Notes under the pieces: generated by a model
Databases searched by the model: none
What the model saw: the letters and a program-made list of their open reading frames with translations, nothing else
Told to the model about the DNA's origin: nothing
Made by a program: the position numbers and the translations under genes
Shown here: one piece after another, positions 25,957 through 33,863 of the stretch
Numbering within the stretch: the stretch's first letter is position 1
How the letters are laid out: each line of letters opens with the position of its first letter
Source of the DNA: Flavobacterium reichenbachii
GTDB taxonomy: Bacteria > Bacteroidota > Bacteroidia > Flavobacteriales > Flavobacteriaceae
Assembly: GCF_002217435.1 (NCBI RefSeq)
Contig: NZ_MUHF01000019.1
Location: 1 to 64,000 of the forward strand
Reading direction: 5' to 3'
Length of the DNA: 64,000 bases

Positions 25957-26723
25957 TGAACGAATTAGTTTCTATTATAATACCAGCCTATAATACTGAA
26001 AAGTTCATTAGAGCAACCCTTGTTTCAGTTCAAAATCAAACTTATAACAACTGGGAAATGATTTTGGCTGATGATGCTTCAACAGATCAAACGGTTTCTA
26101 TAATTGAGGAATTTGCCCAAAAGGACTCCAGAATAAAACTCTTTAAACTAGAAAAAAACTCCGGAAATGGAGTAGCAAGAAATACTGCTTTAGAAAAAGC
26201 TTCGGGAAAATATATTGCCTATCTTGATGCTGATGATGTATGGTTTCCTGAGAAATTAGAAAAACAAATACAATTTTTAAAAACAAATAATTTAAGATTC
26301 ACTTTTAGCTTTTATGATTGTATTGATGAAGAAGGAAATGAATTAAAAAAAAGGGTAGAAGCCCCATTAAAGCTAACGTACAAACAATTATTTTTCTGTA
26401 ATTACGTAGGAAACTTAACTGCGATTTACGATGCAGATTTTTTCGGAAAAATCGCTTTACCAGATTCCCAAAAAAGGCAGGACTGGCGATTGTGGCTGAC
26501 AATTTTAAAACAAATTAGAGAAACGAAACCTGTGCCGGAACCTCTTGCTTTTTACAGAATAAGAAAAGATTCTATATCGTCTTCAAAATTCAAATTAATT
26601 AAACACAATTTTGGTGTTTACAGAGAATTTCACAAATTTAATTTTGTGTTTTCTGTTTTATTGATGATGAGGTTTTTGTTTACACAGCTGATTATAAAAC
26701 CTCGTTATATAAAGAAGATTTAA
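25956..26723 (+). CDS. GT2 family glycosyltransferase
   Basis: 255-aa GT-A fold enzyme. The N-terminal nucleotide-binding block is SIIIPAYNTEKFIRATLVS, ILADDASTD is the first Asp-rich motif, and the DXD-type metal site is YLDADDVWFPEKL. The acceptor region has KRQDWRLWLTIL, as in WcaA/EpsE-like enzymes. Its ATG overlaps the previous stop (TAATG), so translation is probably coupled. Sugar and linkage are unknown. Confidence 0.92.
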   Translation: MNELVSIIIPAYNTEKFIRATLVSVQNQTYNNWEMILADDASTDQTVSIIEEFAQKDSRIKLFKLEKNSGNGVARNTALEKASGKYIAYLDADDVWFPEKLEKQIQFLKTNNLRFTFSFYDCIDEEGNELKKRVEAPLKLTYKQLFFCNYVGNLTAIYDADFFGKIALPDSQKRQDWRLWLTILKQIRETKPVPEPLAFYRIRKDSISSSKFKLIKHNFGVYREFHKFNFVFSVLLMMRFLFTQLIIKPRYIKKI

Positions 26724-26758
26724 AATTCAGCTTGATGCCGAAAATTTAGACTTCAAGT

Positions 26759-26785
26759 TTCAAGGTCACAATTTGTGACCTTGAA
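26759..26785. repeat. Palindrome GGTCACAA-TTGTGACC after the ORF6N gene
   Basis: TTCAAGGTCACAA and its exact reverse complement flank one T (13-bp arms). It sits 12 nt past the ORF6N stop and between convergent genes. It shares the core GGTCrCAA-n-TTGyGACC with the palindrome inside that gene. Confidence 0.8.
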
Positions 26786-26796
26786 GAATTAAAGAA

Positions 26797-27324
26797 CTAT
26801 TTTTTATAACCAATTTTTATCCTTTCAGACTCATTTTCTTTCTTCTCAGTCAATTCATCCAAATAAGAAAATACTAATTCAATGTTTTTATCGTGATTCT
26901 CTAACTTCTTCTGTATGTGAAGTATATCCACTTTAATTTCAGTCGTATCTAAAAGCATTTGTCTCACTTTCGTGAAAATTCGCATAATTTGAATATTGGT
27001 TTGAATTGCTTTATCGCTTTTTAAAATGCTTGAAAGCATTAGAACTCCGTGTTCTGTAAATGCCATAGGTGCATGCCGCAAACCCATCTTTTCAGAATTG
27101 GAGGTCGCAAATTGCGACCTCCAATTTTCAAATTCTATTTTGGTAAGTTCGAACATAAAATCTTCAGGAAAACGATTTATATTTCTTTTTACTTGTTCTT
27201 TTAATCGTTTTGTTTCTATTCCGTAAAGTAATGCCAGACCCCTGTCTAACAACACTTTTTGATTGCGGATGTACTATATTTTATTAGAAATTGTTTCCTC
27301 AGAAAGAAAAGATTGATCGGTCAT
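26797..27324 (-). pseudogene. ORF6N-domain DNA-binding protein with in-frame amber stop
   Basis: The intact family begins MTDQSFLSEETISNKI-Y-YIRNQKVMLDRDLAELYGV. Here the same reading frame starts at 27324 (MTDQSFLSEETISNKI), meets TAG at 27274-27276 where Tyr is expected (codon 17), and continues in frame to the stop at 26797 with LLDRGLALLYGIETKRLKEQ and PEDFMFEL. One base change therefore interrupts the ORF6N domain, a phage-type, KilA-N-associated DNA-binding module. A GTG at 27255 could still start a 152-aa protein lacking the first strand. It is either a recent pseudogene or an N-terminally shortened gene. It is flanked by polysaccharide genes. Confidence 0.8.
27096..27126. repeat. Perfect 15-bp palindrome inside the ORF6N gene
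   Basis: AATTGGAGGTCGCAA, one A, then TTGCGACCTCCAATT. It encodes the peptide NWRSQFATSN in the ORF6N frame. Its core matches the palindrome at 26759-26785. Confidence 0.85.
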
Positions 27325-27360
27325 AAGTTTTTAGTCAAAAAAGCAAACGTAAGATTTTAT

Positions 27361-28671
27361 CTATAAATAAGATTTAAACTGTTTCAATTTGCCGCTTTTT
27401 GCTCGTTCCAGTTTTTCTCTTCGAATGAAAATGTATTTTAAATTAGGTTCCAGATAGTTAGAAAACTCTTTTTCTATATTTTTTATTTCAGAATTACTTA
27501 GTTCATTTTCACTTGTATATTCTATTTCAAAAACGTCTATTTTGGTTTGTTTTATTATAAATTCTTTTACATTTCCCTCGTCTCCAAATAGTTTTTTGGT
27601 AATAGAATAAAAAGTCATTCCGGGAGATTTTTTACCGCTTGGTAAAATGGCGACATCATTAGTTCTGCCGATTAGTTTTTTTAAGATAGGTTTTTTAGGA
27701 GTGCTTTTTTCGTCTAAAATTCCGTAATCGCCAACTTCATATCTAATAAAAGGATGTGCTTTATTGTGTAAACTCGTAATCACAATTTTGCCTTCTTTTC
27801 CGTAAGGGACCGGCTGGTTGTTTTCATCCAGGATTTCAACAAAAAGTGTTTCAGCATTTACGAGCCATTCTCCATCGGTATTTTCAAAAGCAATAATACC
27901 TATTTCTGATGATCCGTATTCATTAACTACAGGAACGCCCAATTGTCTTTCTATTAAGGTTCTGTCTTCTTCAAAAAGCATTTCGGACGTTACCACGCAC
28001 ACTTTTAATGAAGGGCAGATTTGAGCAAGGATTTTATTGTTTTTTTGTAAATATTTTGCCAGCAAAACAATATTGCTTGTATAGCCGTTTATATAATCAA
28101 ATTTCTTTTTTTGAAATTGTGCTGTAATTTTTTCTAATCCTTTATCAGATAAATCAAAGATGTTAAAACGGTATCGACGGCTTAAAAAATCTTTGAAGCG
28201 TAATTTTTTGTTCTCTAAAAAACTTAGAGGCATTCCGTAAAACCGAGCTTGAAAAGAATGGTTAAAATCGATCTTGAACCATGAAAACCTACGGATATTA
28301 TCTTCCCATGTTAAGGCATGAGCAAACTTGTCTTTTGCAAAAACCATGGGATCTCCGCTGGAACCAGAAGTTTTATTTGTGTAAATATTTTTTAGCGAAT
28401 ATCCCGTTGAAAGTCTTTCAATTAAAGGTTTTTGAAGATTTCTTTTACTCAAAATTGGTAAATCTGACCAATTTTCATAAGAGTCCAGATTAGATAATTC
28501 TTTATAAAAAGTATTATTTTTTAAATGAAAATTGACAATTTCTTTTTTTTTAAGCTCCACAAAATCATTATAATTTTCTTCTGGAACTGCAATTATTTTT
28601 TGCAGTTCAGCTTTGGCTTCCTTCATCGGAAAACCATTTAGATATAGAGCTAAGTCAAAAATTTTAAACAT
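27361..28671 (-). CDS. CapK/PaaK-like adenylate-forming enzyme
   Basis: 436-aa protein of the phenylacetate-CoA ligase/CapK branch of ANL enzymes. TNKTSGSSGDPMVF is the AMP-binding P-loop-like motif (about residues 97-110), NEYGSSEIGIIAF corresponds to motif A5, and IRYEVGDYG and KKLIGRTNDVAILPSGK follow. CapK homologues sit in capsule loci and probably activate an acyl or amino-acid group for glycan decoration. It is on the minus strand at the end of the polysaccharide region. The precise substrate is unknown. Confidence 0.85.
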   Translation of the reverse strand: MFKIFDLALYLNGFPMKEAKAELQKIIAVPEENYNDFVELKKKEIVNFHLKNNTFYKELSNLDSYENWSDLPILSKRNLQKPLIERLSTGYSLKNIYTNKTSGSSGDPMVFAKDKFAHALTWEDNIRRFSWFKIDFNHSFQARFYGMPLSFLENKKLRFKDFLSRRYRFNIFDLSDKGLEKITAQFQKKKFDYINGYTSNIVLLAKYLQKNNKILAQICPSLKVCVVTSEMLFEEDRTLIERQLGVPVVNEYGSSEIGIIAFENTDGEWLVNAETLFVEILDENNQPVPYGKEGKIVITSLHNKAHPFIRYEVGDYGILDEKSTPKKPILKKLIGRTNDVAILPSGKKSPGMTFYSITKKLFGDEGNVKEFIIKQTKIDVFEIEYTSENELSNSEIKNIEKEFSNYLEPNLKYIFIRREKLERAKSGKLKQFKSYL

Positions 28672-28772
28672 TTGAAAGAGTAAATTTCACCAAAAATAAT
28701 ATTTAGCAATTACTATTACAGATTAAAAGTTAACTTTTTAAGATTTAATTATTTTTTAAGTTCAAAAGCAAT

Positions 28773-28780
28773 TATTTTTG
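28773..28780 (+). promoter_or_regulatory. -7 box of purD
   Basis: TATTTTTG, 25 nt before the purD ATG, fits TAnnTTTG. No PurR-type operator was recognised. Confidence 0.5.
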
Positions 28781-28805
28781 CACCACAACTAAAATACAAC
28801 AACAC

Positions 28806-30080
28806 ATGACAATTTTATTATTGGGATCAGGCGGAAGAGAGCACGCATTTGCATGGAAAATGATTCAGAGTCCACTATGCGAAAAACTTTTTGTTGCACC
28901 TGGAAATGCAGGAACAGCTTCAATCGCTGAAAACGTGGCAATAGCTCCAACTGATTTTGAAGCAGTAAAAGCACTTGTACTTAAAGAAAATATAAGCTTA
29001 GTAGTCGTTGGACCCGAAGATCCATTGGTAAAAGGTATTTACGATTATTTTAAAAATGACGAAAGTTTAAAACACATACCTGTTATTGGACCATCAAAAT
29101 TAGGTGCTCAATTAGAAGGAAGTAAAGAATTTGCAAAAGAATTCTTGATGAAACACAACATTCCGACTGCAGCATACGACAGTTTTACGGCTGAAACAGT
29201 TGAACAAGGATGTTCGTTTCTTGAAACATTGCAGCCTCCTTACGTTTTAAAAGCAGATGGATTGGCGGCAGGAAAAGGAGTTTTGATTATTCAGGATCTT
29301 GAAGAAGCAAAAACAGAATTGAGAAATATGCTGGTTCATGAAAAATTTGGCGCAGCAAGTTCAAAAGTTGTGATCGAAGAATTTTTGGATGGAATCGAAT
29401 TGAGCTGTTTCGTTTTAACAGACGGAAAAAGCTATAAAATCCTTCCAACAGCAAAAGATTATAAAAGAATTGGAGAAGGAGATACAGGATTAAACACAGG
29501 CGGAATGGGAGCGGTTTCTCCAGTTCCTTATGTTGATGCTGTTTTGATGGAGAAAATTGAAACCCGTATTGTAAAACCAACAATTGAAGGTTTCCAGAAA
29601 GACGGAATCGAATATAAAGGATTTGTATTTATTGGTTTGATTAATGTAAAAAATGAACCAATTGTTATTGAATACAATGTAAGAATGGGTGATCCTGAAA
29701 CCGAAGTTGTGGTGCCAAGATTAAAATCTGATTTGGTTGAATTATTCTTGTCTGTTGCAGATCAAAAATTAGATTCTTTCGAATTGGAAATTGATCCTAG
29801 AAGTGCAACAACAATTATGGTGGTTTCTGGAGGATATCCTGAAGATTTTGAAAAAGGAAAAGTAATTACAGGTTTGGAAAACATTACGGATTCTATTGTG
29901 TTTCATGCCGGAACAAAATTAGAAGGCGGCGCTGTTTTAAGTAATGGAGGACGTGTGTTAACAATTACTTCTTACGGAGATGATTTCCAACAAGCCATAA
30001 AAAAATCTTACCAAAATATAGATAAACTAAATTTTGATAAGATGTATTTTAGAAAAGATATCGGCTTCGACTTACTTTAA
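28806..30080 (+). CDS. purD: Phosphoribosylamine-glycine ligase
   Basis: Second step of de novo purine synthesis: 5-phosphoribosylamine + glycine + ATP gives GAR. The 424-aa length is standard. The N-terminal domain starts ILLLGSGGREHAFAWK; the ATP-grasp region includes VLKADGLAAGKGVLI and TDGKSYKILPTAKDYKR; NTGGMGAVSPVPY and EYNVRMGDPETEVV are the metal and phosphate loops. Its last 9 nt overlap the convergent DUF6341 gene. Confidence 0.97.
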   Translation: MTILLLGSGGREHAFAWKMIQSPLCEKLFVAPGNAGTASIAENVAIAPTDFEAVKALVLKENISLVVVGPEDPLVKGIYDYFKNDESLKHIPVIGPSKLGAQLEGSKEFAKEFLMKHNIPTAAYDSFTAETVEQGCSFLETLQPPYVLKADGLAAGKGVLIIQDLEEAKTELRNMLVHEKFGAASSKVVIEEFLDGIELSCFVLTDGKSYKILPTAKDYKRIGEGDTGLNTGGMGAVSPVPYVDAVLMEKIETRIVKPTIEGFQKDGIEYKGFVFIGLINVKNEPIVIEYNVRMGDPETEVVVPRLKSDLVELFLSVADQKLDSFELEIDPRSATTIMVVSGGYPEDFEKGKVITGLENITDSIVFHAGTKLEGGAVLSNGGRVLTITSYGDDFQQAIKKSYQNIDKLNFDKMYFRKDIGFDLL

Positions 30081-30302
30081 AAAAGAGTGAGCAGTAGTAT
30101 CTTGGTTTTCTGTTCCTGCATCATCAAAAATGCGTAATTGTTTAATCCAATAAACGATTGCACATGCACAAATAATCATAAAAATCCAGTTGATTGTATT
30201 TGCACCAAACCAAGTAATAAGTTCTAAATGACGTAATCCATCAAGTGGTTTAAATAAAAAATCAACAAAAAGTGATTGTATTCCTTCAAAAAAAGCTTTC
30301 AT
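30072..30302 (-). CDS. DUF6341 small membrane protein
   Basis: 76-aa protein with one clear TM helix (about 36-52, NWIFMIICACAIVYWIK) and an acidic C-terminus. I recall it as DUF6341, seen next to purD in Flavobacteriaceae. It is convergent with purD, sharing 9 nt at the 3' ends. Function is unknown. Confidence 0.72.
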   Translation of the reverse strand: MKAFFEGIQSLFVDFLFKPLDGLRHLELITWFGANTINWIFMIICACAIVYWIKQLRIFDDAGTENQDTTAHSFLK

Positions 30303-30438
30303 AATTTATAAAATTATATGTTATTTATTGTTTTGTAACCGTTGAAGTCAAAAATGAAAGAATAGAATCTTTTTTCAACTTGATGGTTTTCGTTTTAAAC
30401 AAGTTATATTTACAATCACAAAAGTATAAAATATCCTT

Positions 30439-31368
30439 ATGATAACAAGTGTTTTTAAAAAATCTACACCATTAAATTATTCATTGGTTGTAATTTTAAT
30501 ACTGGTTTTCTTTTTTCTGTCTCAATTTCAAGAAACTGCCTGGGAAGGTTCTAATTTTTTGCTGTTTCAAAAAGTGAGTTCATTGTGTTTTATTTTGGCT
30601 TCCTTTTTTATGATTAATTTTATTGTAAAAAAGAATGGTCTCAGTAAAGACAACGGCTACGCGATATTTTTCTACTTATTGTTTATAATGTTCTTCCCGA
30701 GCATTTTTAATAATCTGAATGTTATTTATGCCAATTTTTTCATTTTATTGGCACTTCGAAGATTGATTTCATTACAATCTCTAAAAGCTTCAAAAGAAAA
30801 AATATTCGATGCTTCTTTTTGGATTTTTGTAGCTTCTTTATTTCAATTCTGGTGCGTTCTCTTCTTGATTTTGGTTTTTATATCCATAATTTTCCACGTT
30901 TCGAGAGATTATAGAAATTGGATTCTGCCTTTTATAGCTCTTTTGGCAGTTGCAGTTGTTTTCTTAATGACATCGTTTATCTTTCATATAGATGCTGTAG
31001 AATTTTTCCAGAAGCGTGCAGTTGTAGATTTTAGAATTGATTATTTTAAGAATAATTACGAAAACGGCGCACTTTCTATTTACACCGCAGTAGCTTTATT
31101 TTTTGTGTTTTCAATGCTGACTACCTTATCAAACAGACCACAACTGGTACATGCTTCTTATAAAAAGATTGTAGCCTATTTTTTTATAGCTGTTTTTGTT
31201 TACGTGCTTTCTCCTGATAAAAGTAACGACATACTTTTTTTTAGTATTGCACCGTTAACCATTATGGCCGCAAGCCATGTGGAGTATATGCAGCAAAAAC
31301 TAAATAACGAAATTGTTTTTTACGTCCTTATTTTGTGCAGTTTATTTACTTTTTTCAGCCAATTATAA
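30439..31368 (+). CDS. DUF6427 polytopic membrane protein
   Basis: 309-aa protein with eight or nine hydrophobic segments and almost no soluble domain. I recall this family as DUF6427 in Flavobacteria, beside purD/upp. A charged loop near residues 190-205 (FQKRAVVDFRIDYF) is the main conserved polar patch. It overlaps the 3' end of upp by 6 nt, convergently. Its role is unknown. Confidence 0.7.
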   Translation: MITSVFKKSTPLNYSLVVILILVFFFLSQFQETAWEGSNFLLFQKVSSLCFILASFFMINFIVKKNGLSKDNGYAIFFYLLFIMFFPSIFNNLNVIYANFFILLALRRLISLQSLKASKEKIFDASFWIFVASLFQFWCVLFLILVFISIIFHVSRDYRNWILPFIALLAVAVVFLMTSFIFHIDAVEFFQKRAVVDFRIDYFKNNYENGALSIYTAVALFFVFSMLTTLSNRPQLVHASYKKIVAYFFIAVFVYVLSPDKSNDILFFSIAPLTIMAASHVEYMQQKLNNEIVFYVLILCSLFTFFSQL

Positions 31369-32016
31369 TTTACTTCCGTAAGCAAGATCGCCGGCGTCTC
31401 CAAGTCCCGGAATAATATATTTTTTATCGTTTAATTTTTCATCCAGTGACGCAACCCATAAATGACAATTTTCGGGCAGCGTCTTTTGTAGATATTCAAT
31501 TCCCTCAGGAGCAGCGATAACAACCACAATATGAATAGCTGCCGGAACTGCATTTTCTATTAATTTTTCATGCACTGCTGCTATAGAATATCCTGTTGCA
31601 AGCATTGGGTCAAGAAGTAAAACCGTTTTATTATTTAAGTTTGAAAGTGCCTGATATTCTACTAAAATTTCAAAATCATCATCATTATTTGGATGATATC
31701 TGCAAGCCGAAACAAAACTGTTTTCTGCCTGATCAAAATAGTTTAAAAAACCATTATGAAGCGGTAATCCAGCTCGTAAAATAGAACAGAGTACGAGATC
31801 ATTTTCTATTTCGGTAGTATGTTTAATGCCAAGAGGAGTTTGAATTTCGACATTTTTATACGTCAGATCTTTGCTTAATTCATACGCCATAATTTCACCA
31901 ATCCGCTCGATATTTCTTCTAAAACGCATGCTGTCTTTCTGAATATTTACATTTCTGATCTGTCCAAGAAAATGGTTTAGGACACTGTTGCTTTCTGATA
32001 TATAATGAATTTGCAT
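31363..32016 (-). CDS. upp: Uracil phosphoribosyltransferase
   Basis: Pyrimidine salvage enzyme: uracil + PRPP gives UMP. The PRPP-binding loop LLDPMLATGYSIAAVHEKL (about residues 136-154) matches the type I phosphoribosyltransferase motif, and VCSILRAGLPLHNGFL-like LCSILRAGLPLHNGFL and the C-terminal IIPGLGDAGDLAYG are UPRT-specific. At 217 aa it has the usual length. It lies alone on the minus strand between two plus-strand genes. Confidence 0.95.
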   Translation of the reverse strand: MQIHYISESNSVLNHFLGQIRNVNIQKDSMRFRRNIERIGEIMAYELSKDLTYKNVEIQTPLGIKHTTEIENDLVLCSILRAGLPLHNGFLNYFDQAENSFVSACRYHPNNDDDFEILVEYQALSNLNNKTVLLLDPMLATGYSIAAVHEKLIENAVPAAIHIVVVIAAPEGIEYLQKTLPENCHLWVASLDEKLNDKKYIIPGLGDAGDLAYGSKL

Positions 32017-32099
32017 AATGAATTGTTATGAATTTTTTAGTCAATTTTATTAATAACGAAAAAAATAAGGATTTTTTCGGACTACTAAAGTATAAAAAG

Positions 32100-32107
32100 T
32101 ATCTTTG
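32100..32107 (+). promoter_or_regulatory. -7 box of the DUF4254 gene
   Basis: TATCTTTG, 20 nt upstream of the ATG at 32128, matches TAnnTTTG. Confidence 0.5.
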
Positions 32108-32127
32108 TCTATATAAAAATTAAAGAC

Positions 32128-32733
32128 ATGTTTTCAAAATTAGCATATTCGGTTTTCGAACAAAGCATAAATGATTATCATCAATTTGATAATGTAGATC
32201 AGCCTATAAGTAATCCTTATCCAAAAGATAAATTTGAACATTTATTATATCTAAAAAACTGGATAGATACCGTTCAGTGGCACTTTGAAGATATTATTCG
32301 TGATCCGCAGATTGATCCTGTTGCAGCTTTGACTTTAAAAAGAAGAATTGATGCTTCAAACCAGGAACGTACAGATATGGTTGAATATATAGACAGCTAT
32401 TTTTTGCAAAAATACAGTAATGTACAAGCAAAAGACGGTGCAAAAATCAACTCAGAAAGTCCTGCCTGGGCATTTGACAGATTGTCTATTTTAGCTCTAA
32501 AAATTTATCACATGCAGGAAGAAGCCAATCGTGCAGAGGCATCACAAGAGCATAGAGATAAATGTCAGGAAAAACTAAATATTCTTTTAGAGCAGAGAAG
32601 TGATTTATCTACAGCAATTGATGATTTATTAGCTGACATCGAGAATGGAGAAAAATTCATGAAAGTGTACAAACAAATGAAAATGTACAATGACGATGAT
32701 TTGAACCCGGTTTTATATCAGAATAAAAAATAG
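32128..32733 (+). CDS. DUF4254 family protein
   Basis: 201-aa soluble, highly helical protein matching DUF4254. The conserved centre includes NWIDTVQWHFEDIIRDP and LKRRIDASNQERTDMVE. The family often sits beside glycosyltransferase genes, as it does here: a GT9 gene starts 1 nt after the stop. This suggests a role in LPS core or glycan synthesis, but the reaction is unknown. Confidence 0.8.
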   Translation: MFSKLAYSVFEQSINDYHQFDNVDQPISNPYPKDKFEHLLYLKNWIDTVQWHFEDIIRDPQIDPVAALTLKRRIDASNQERTDMVEYIDSYFLQKYSNVQAKDGAKINSESPAWAFDRLSILALKIYHMQEEANRAEASQEHRDKCQEKLNILLEQRSDLSTAIDDLLADIENGEKFMKVYKQMKMYNDDDLNPVLYQNKK

Positions 32734-32734
32734 T

Positions 32735-33784
32735 TTGGCAGTAAAGTTGTCCAAAACTATTCAACATATAGCCGTCATGAGACTTTCCGCAATGGGAGAT
32801 GTTGCCATGACGGTTCCTGTTTTACGTTCTTTTGTAAAACAATATCCCACAGTAAAAATTACGGTAATTTCTCGTCCGTTTTTTAAGCCGTTTTTTGATG
32901 GAATTCCAAATCTTGATTTTTTTGCTTTTGATGAAAAAAAACGCCACAAAGGTTTTCTTGGACTTTTGCGATTGTTTAGAGATGTTAAAAAATTAAAGAT
33001 AGATGGTTTTGCAGATCTGCATAACGTTTTAAGATCTAAAGTGGTGAGTTTATTATTCGCTTTAAGCGGAAAAAAAACAGCAACTGTTGACAAAGGCCGT
33101 GAAGGTAAAAAAGAATTAACACGAGCCGAAAATAAAATTTTAAAACCGCTGCCTACAATGTTCGCCAGACATGCAAAAGTGTTTGAAGAACTTGGTTTTC
33201 GACTTAATTTATCCAATCCTGAATTTCCTAAAAAAGCAGTTCTGGGTGCAGAAATTACAGATTTGATAGGAGAAAATTATCAAAAACTAATAGGAATAGC
33301 GCCATTTGCACAATACGATTCTAAGGTTTATCCCATAGATTTAATGCAGGAAGTAATTGAAAAACTGGCAGATAATAAAGATCATACCATTGTACTTTTT
33401 GGAGGAGGAGCAAAAGAAATCGAGATTTTAGAATCACTTTCTAAACCCTTTAAAAATGTAATAAATGCAGCCGGAAAAATAAAATTTCAGCAGGAATTAA
33501 AGCTGATCAGTAATCTGAATGTAATGCTTTCTATGGATTCTGGAAATGCACATATTGCAGCAATGCTGGGCGTAAAAGTAATTACACTTTGGGGCGCAAC
33601 ACATCCTTATGCAGGATTTTCTCCTTTTAATCAAAGTCTGGAAAATGCTTTAATTTCAGACCGAAATCAATATCCACTGCTGCCGACCTCTGTTTATGGA
33701 AATAAAATAGTTGAAGGTTATGAAGATGCAATGAGGACTATTTCTCCTAAAAAAGTAGTGAAGAGTATTGAGAAATTATTGTAA
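32735..33784 (+). CDS. GT9 family (heptosyltransferase-like) glycosyltransferase
   Basis: 349-aa ADP-heptose:LPS heptosyltransferase-family protein. The N-terminus HIAVMRLSAMGDVAMTVPVL carries the GD(V/I)-x-tP motif. The C-terminal donor site contains SMDSGNAHIAAMLGVKVITLWG, the family's D/SG-x-HIA block, and WGATHP. A TTG at 32735 is the best start because the beta-strand before MRLSAMGD is needed. It probably adds a core sugar to lipid A-core at the cytoplasmic face. It is tightly coupled to the DUF4254 gene. Confidence 0.88.
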   Translation: MAVKLSKTIQHIAVMRLSAMGDVAMTVPVLRSFVKQYPTVKITVISRPFFKPFFDGIPNLDFFAFDEKKRHKGFLGLLRLFRDVKKLKIDGFADLHNVLRSKVVSLLFALSGKKTATVDKGREGKKELTRAENKILKPLPTMFARHAKVFEELGFRLNLSNPEFPKKAVLGAEITDLIGENYQKLIGIAPFAQYDSKVYPIDLMQEVIEKLADNKDHTIVLFGGGAKEIEILESLSKPFKNVINAAGKIKFQQELKLISNLNVMLSMDSGNAHIAAMLGVKVITLWGATHPYAGFSPFNQSLENALISDRNQYPLLPTSVYGNKIVEGYEDAMRTISPKKVVKSIEKLL

Positions 33785-33804
33785 AATTCAATAATGTTAA
33801 TAAA

Positions 33805-33841
33805 ACAAGGGCAAGATTTAATTAAAAATCCTGCCCCTTGT
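33805..33841. terminator. Terminator between the GT9 and MACPF genes
   Basis: ACAAGGGCAAGATTT pairs imperfectly with AAATCCTGCCCCTTGT, between convergent genes. Confidence 0.6.
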
Positions 33842-33863
33842 ATTAAAACTTATAATTGATTAA

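Noticed and set aside
32761..33216. 151-aa reading frame opposite the GT9 gene
   Set aside because: Overlaps conserved GT9 motifs on the other strand; composition is that of a shadow frame.
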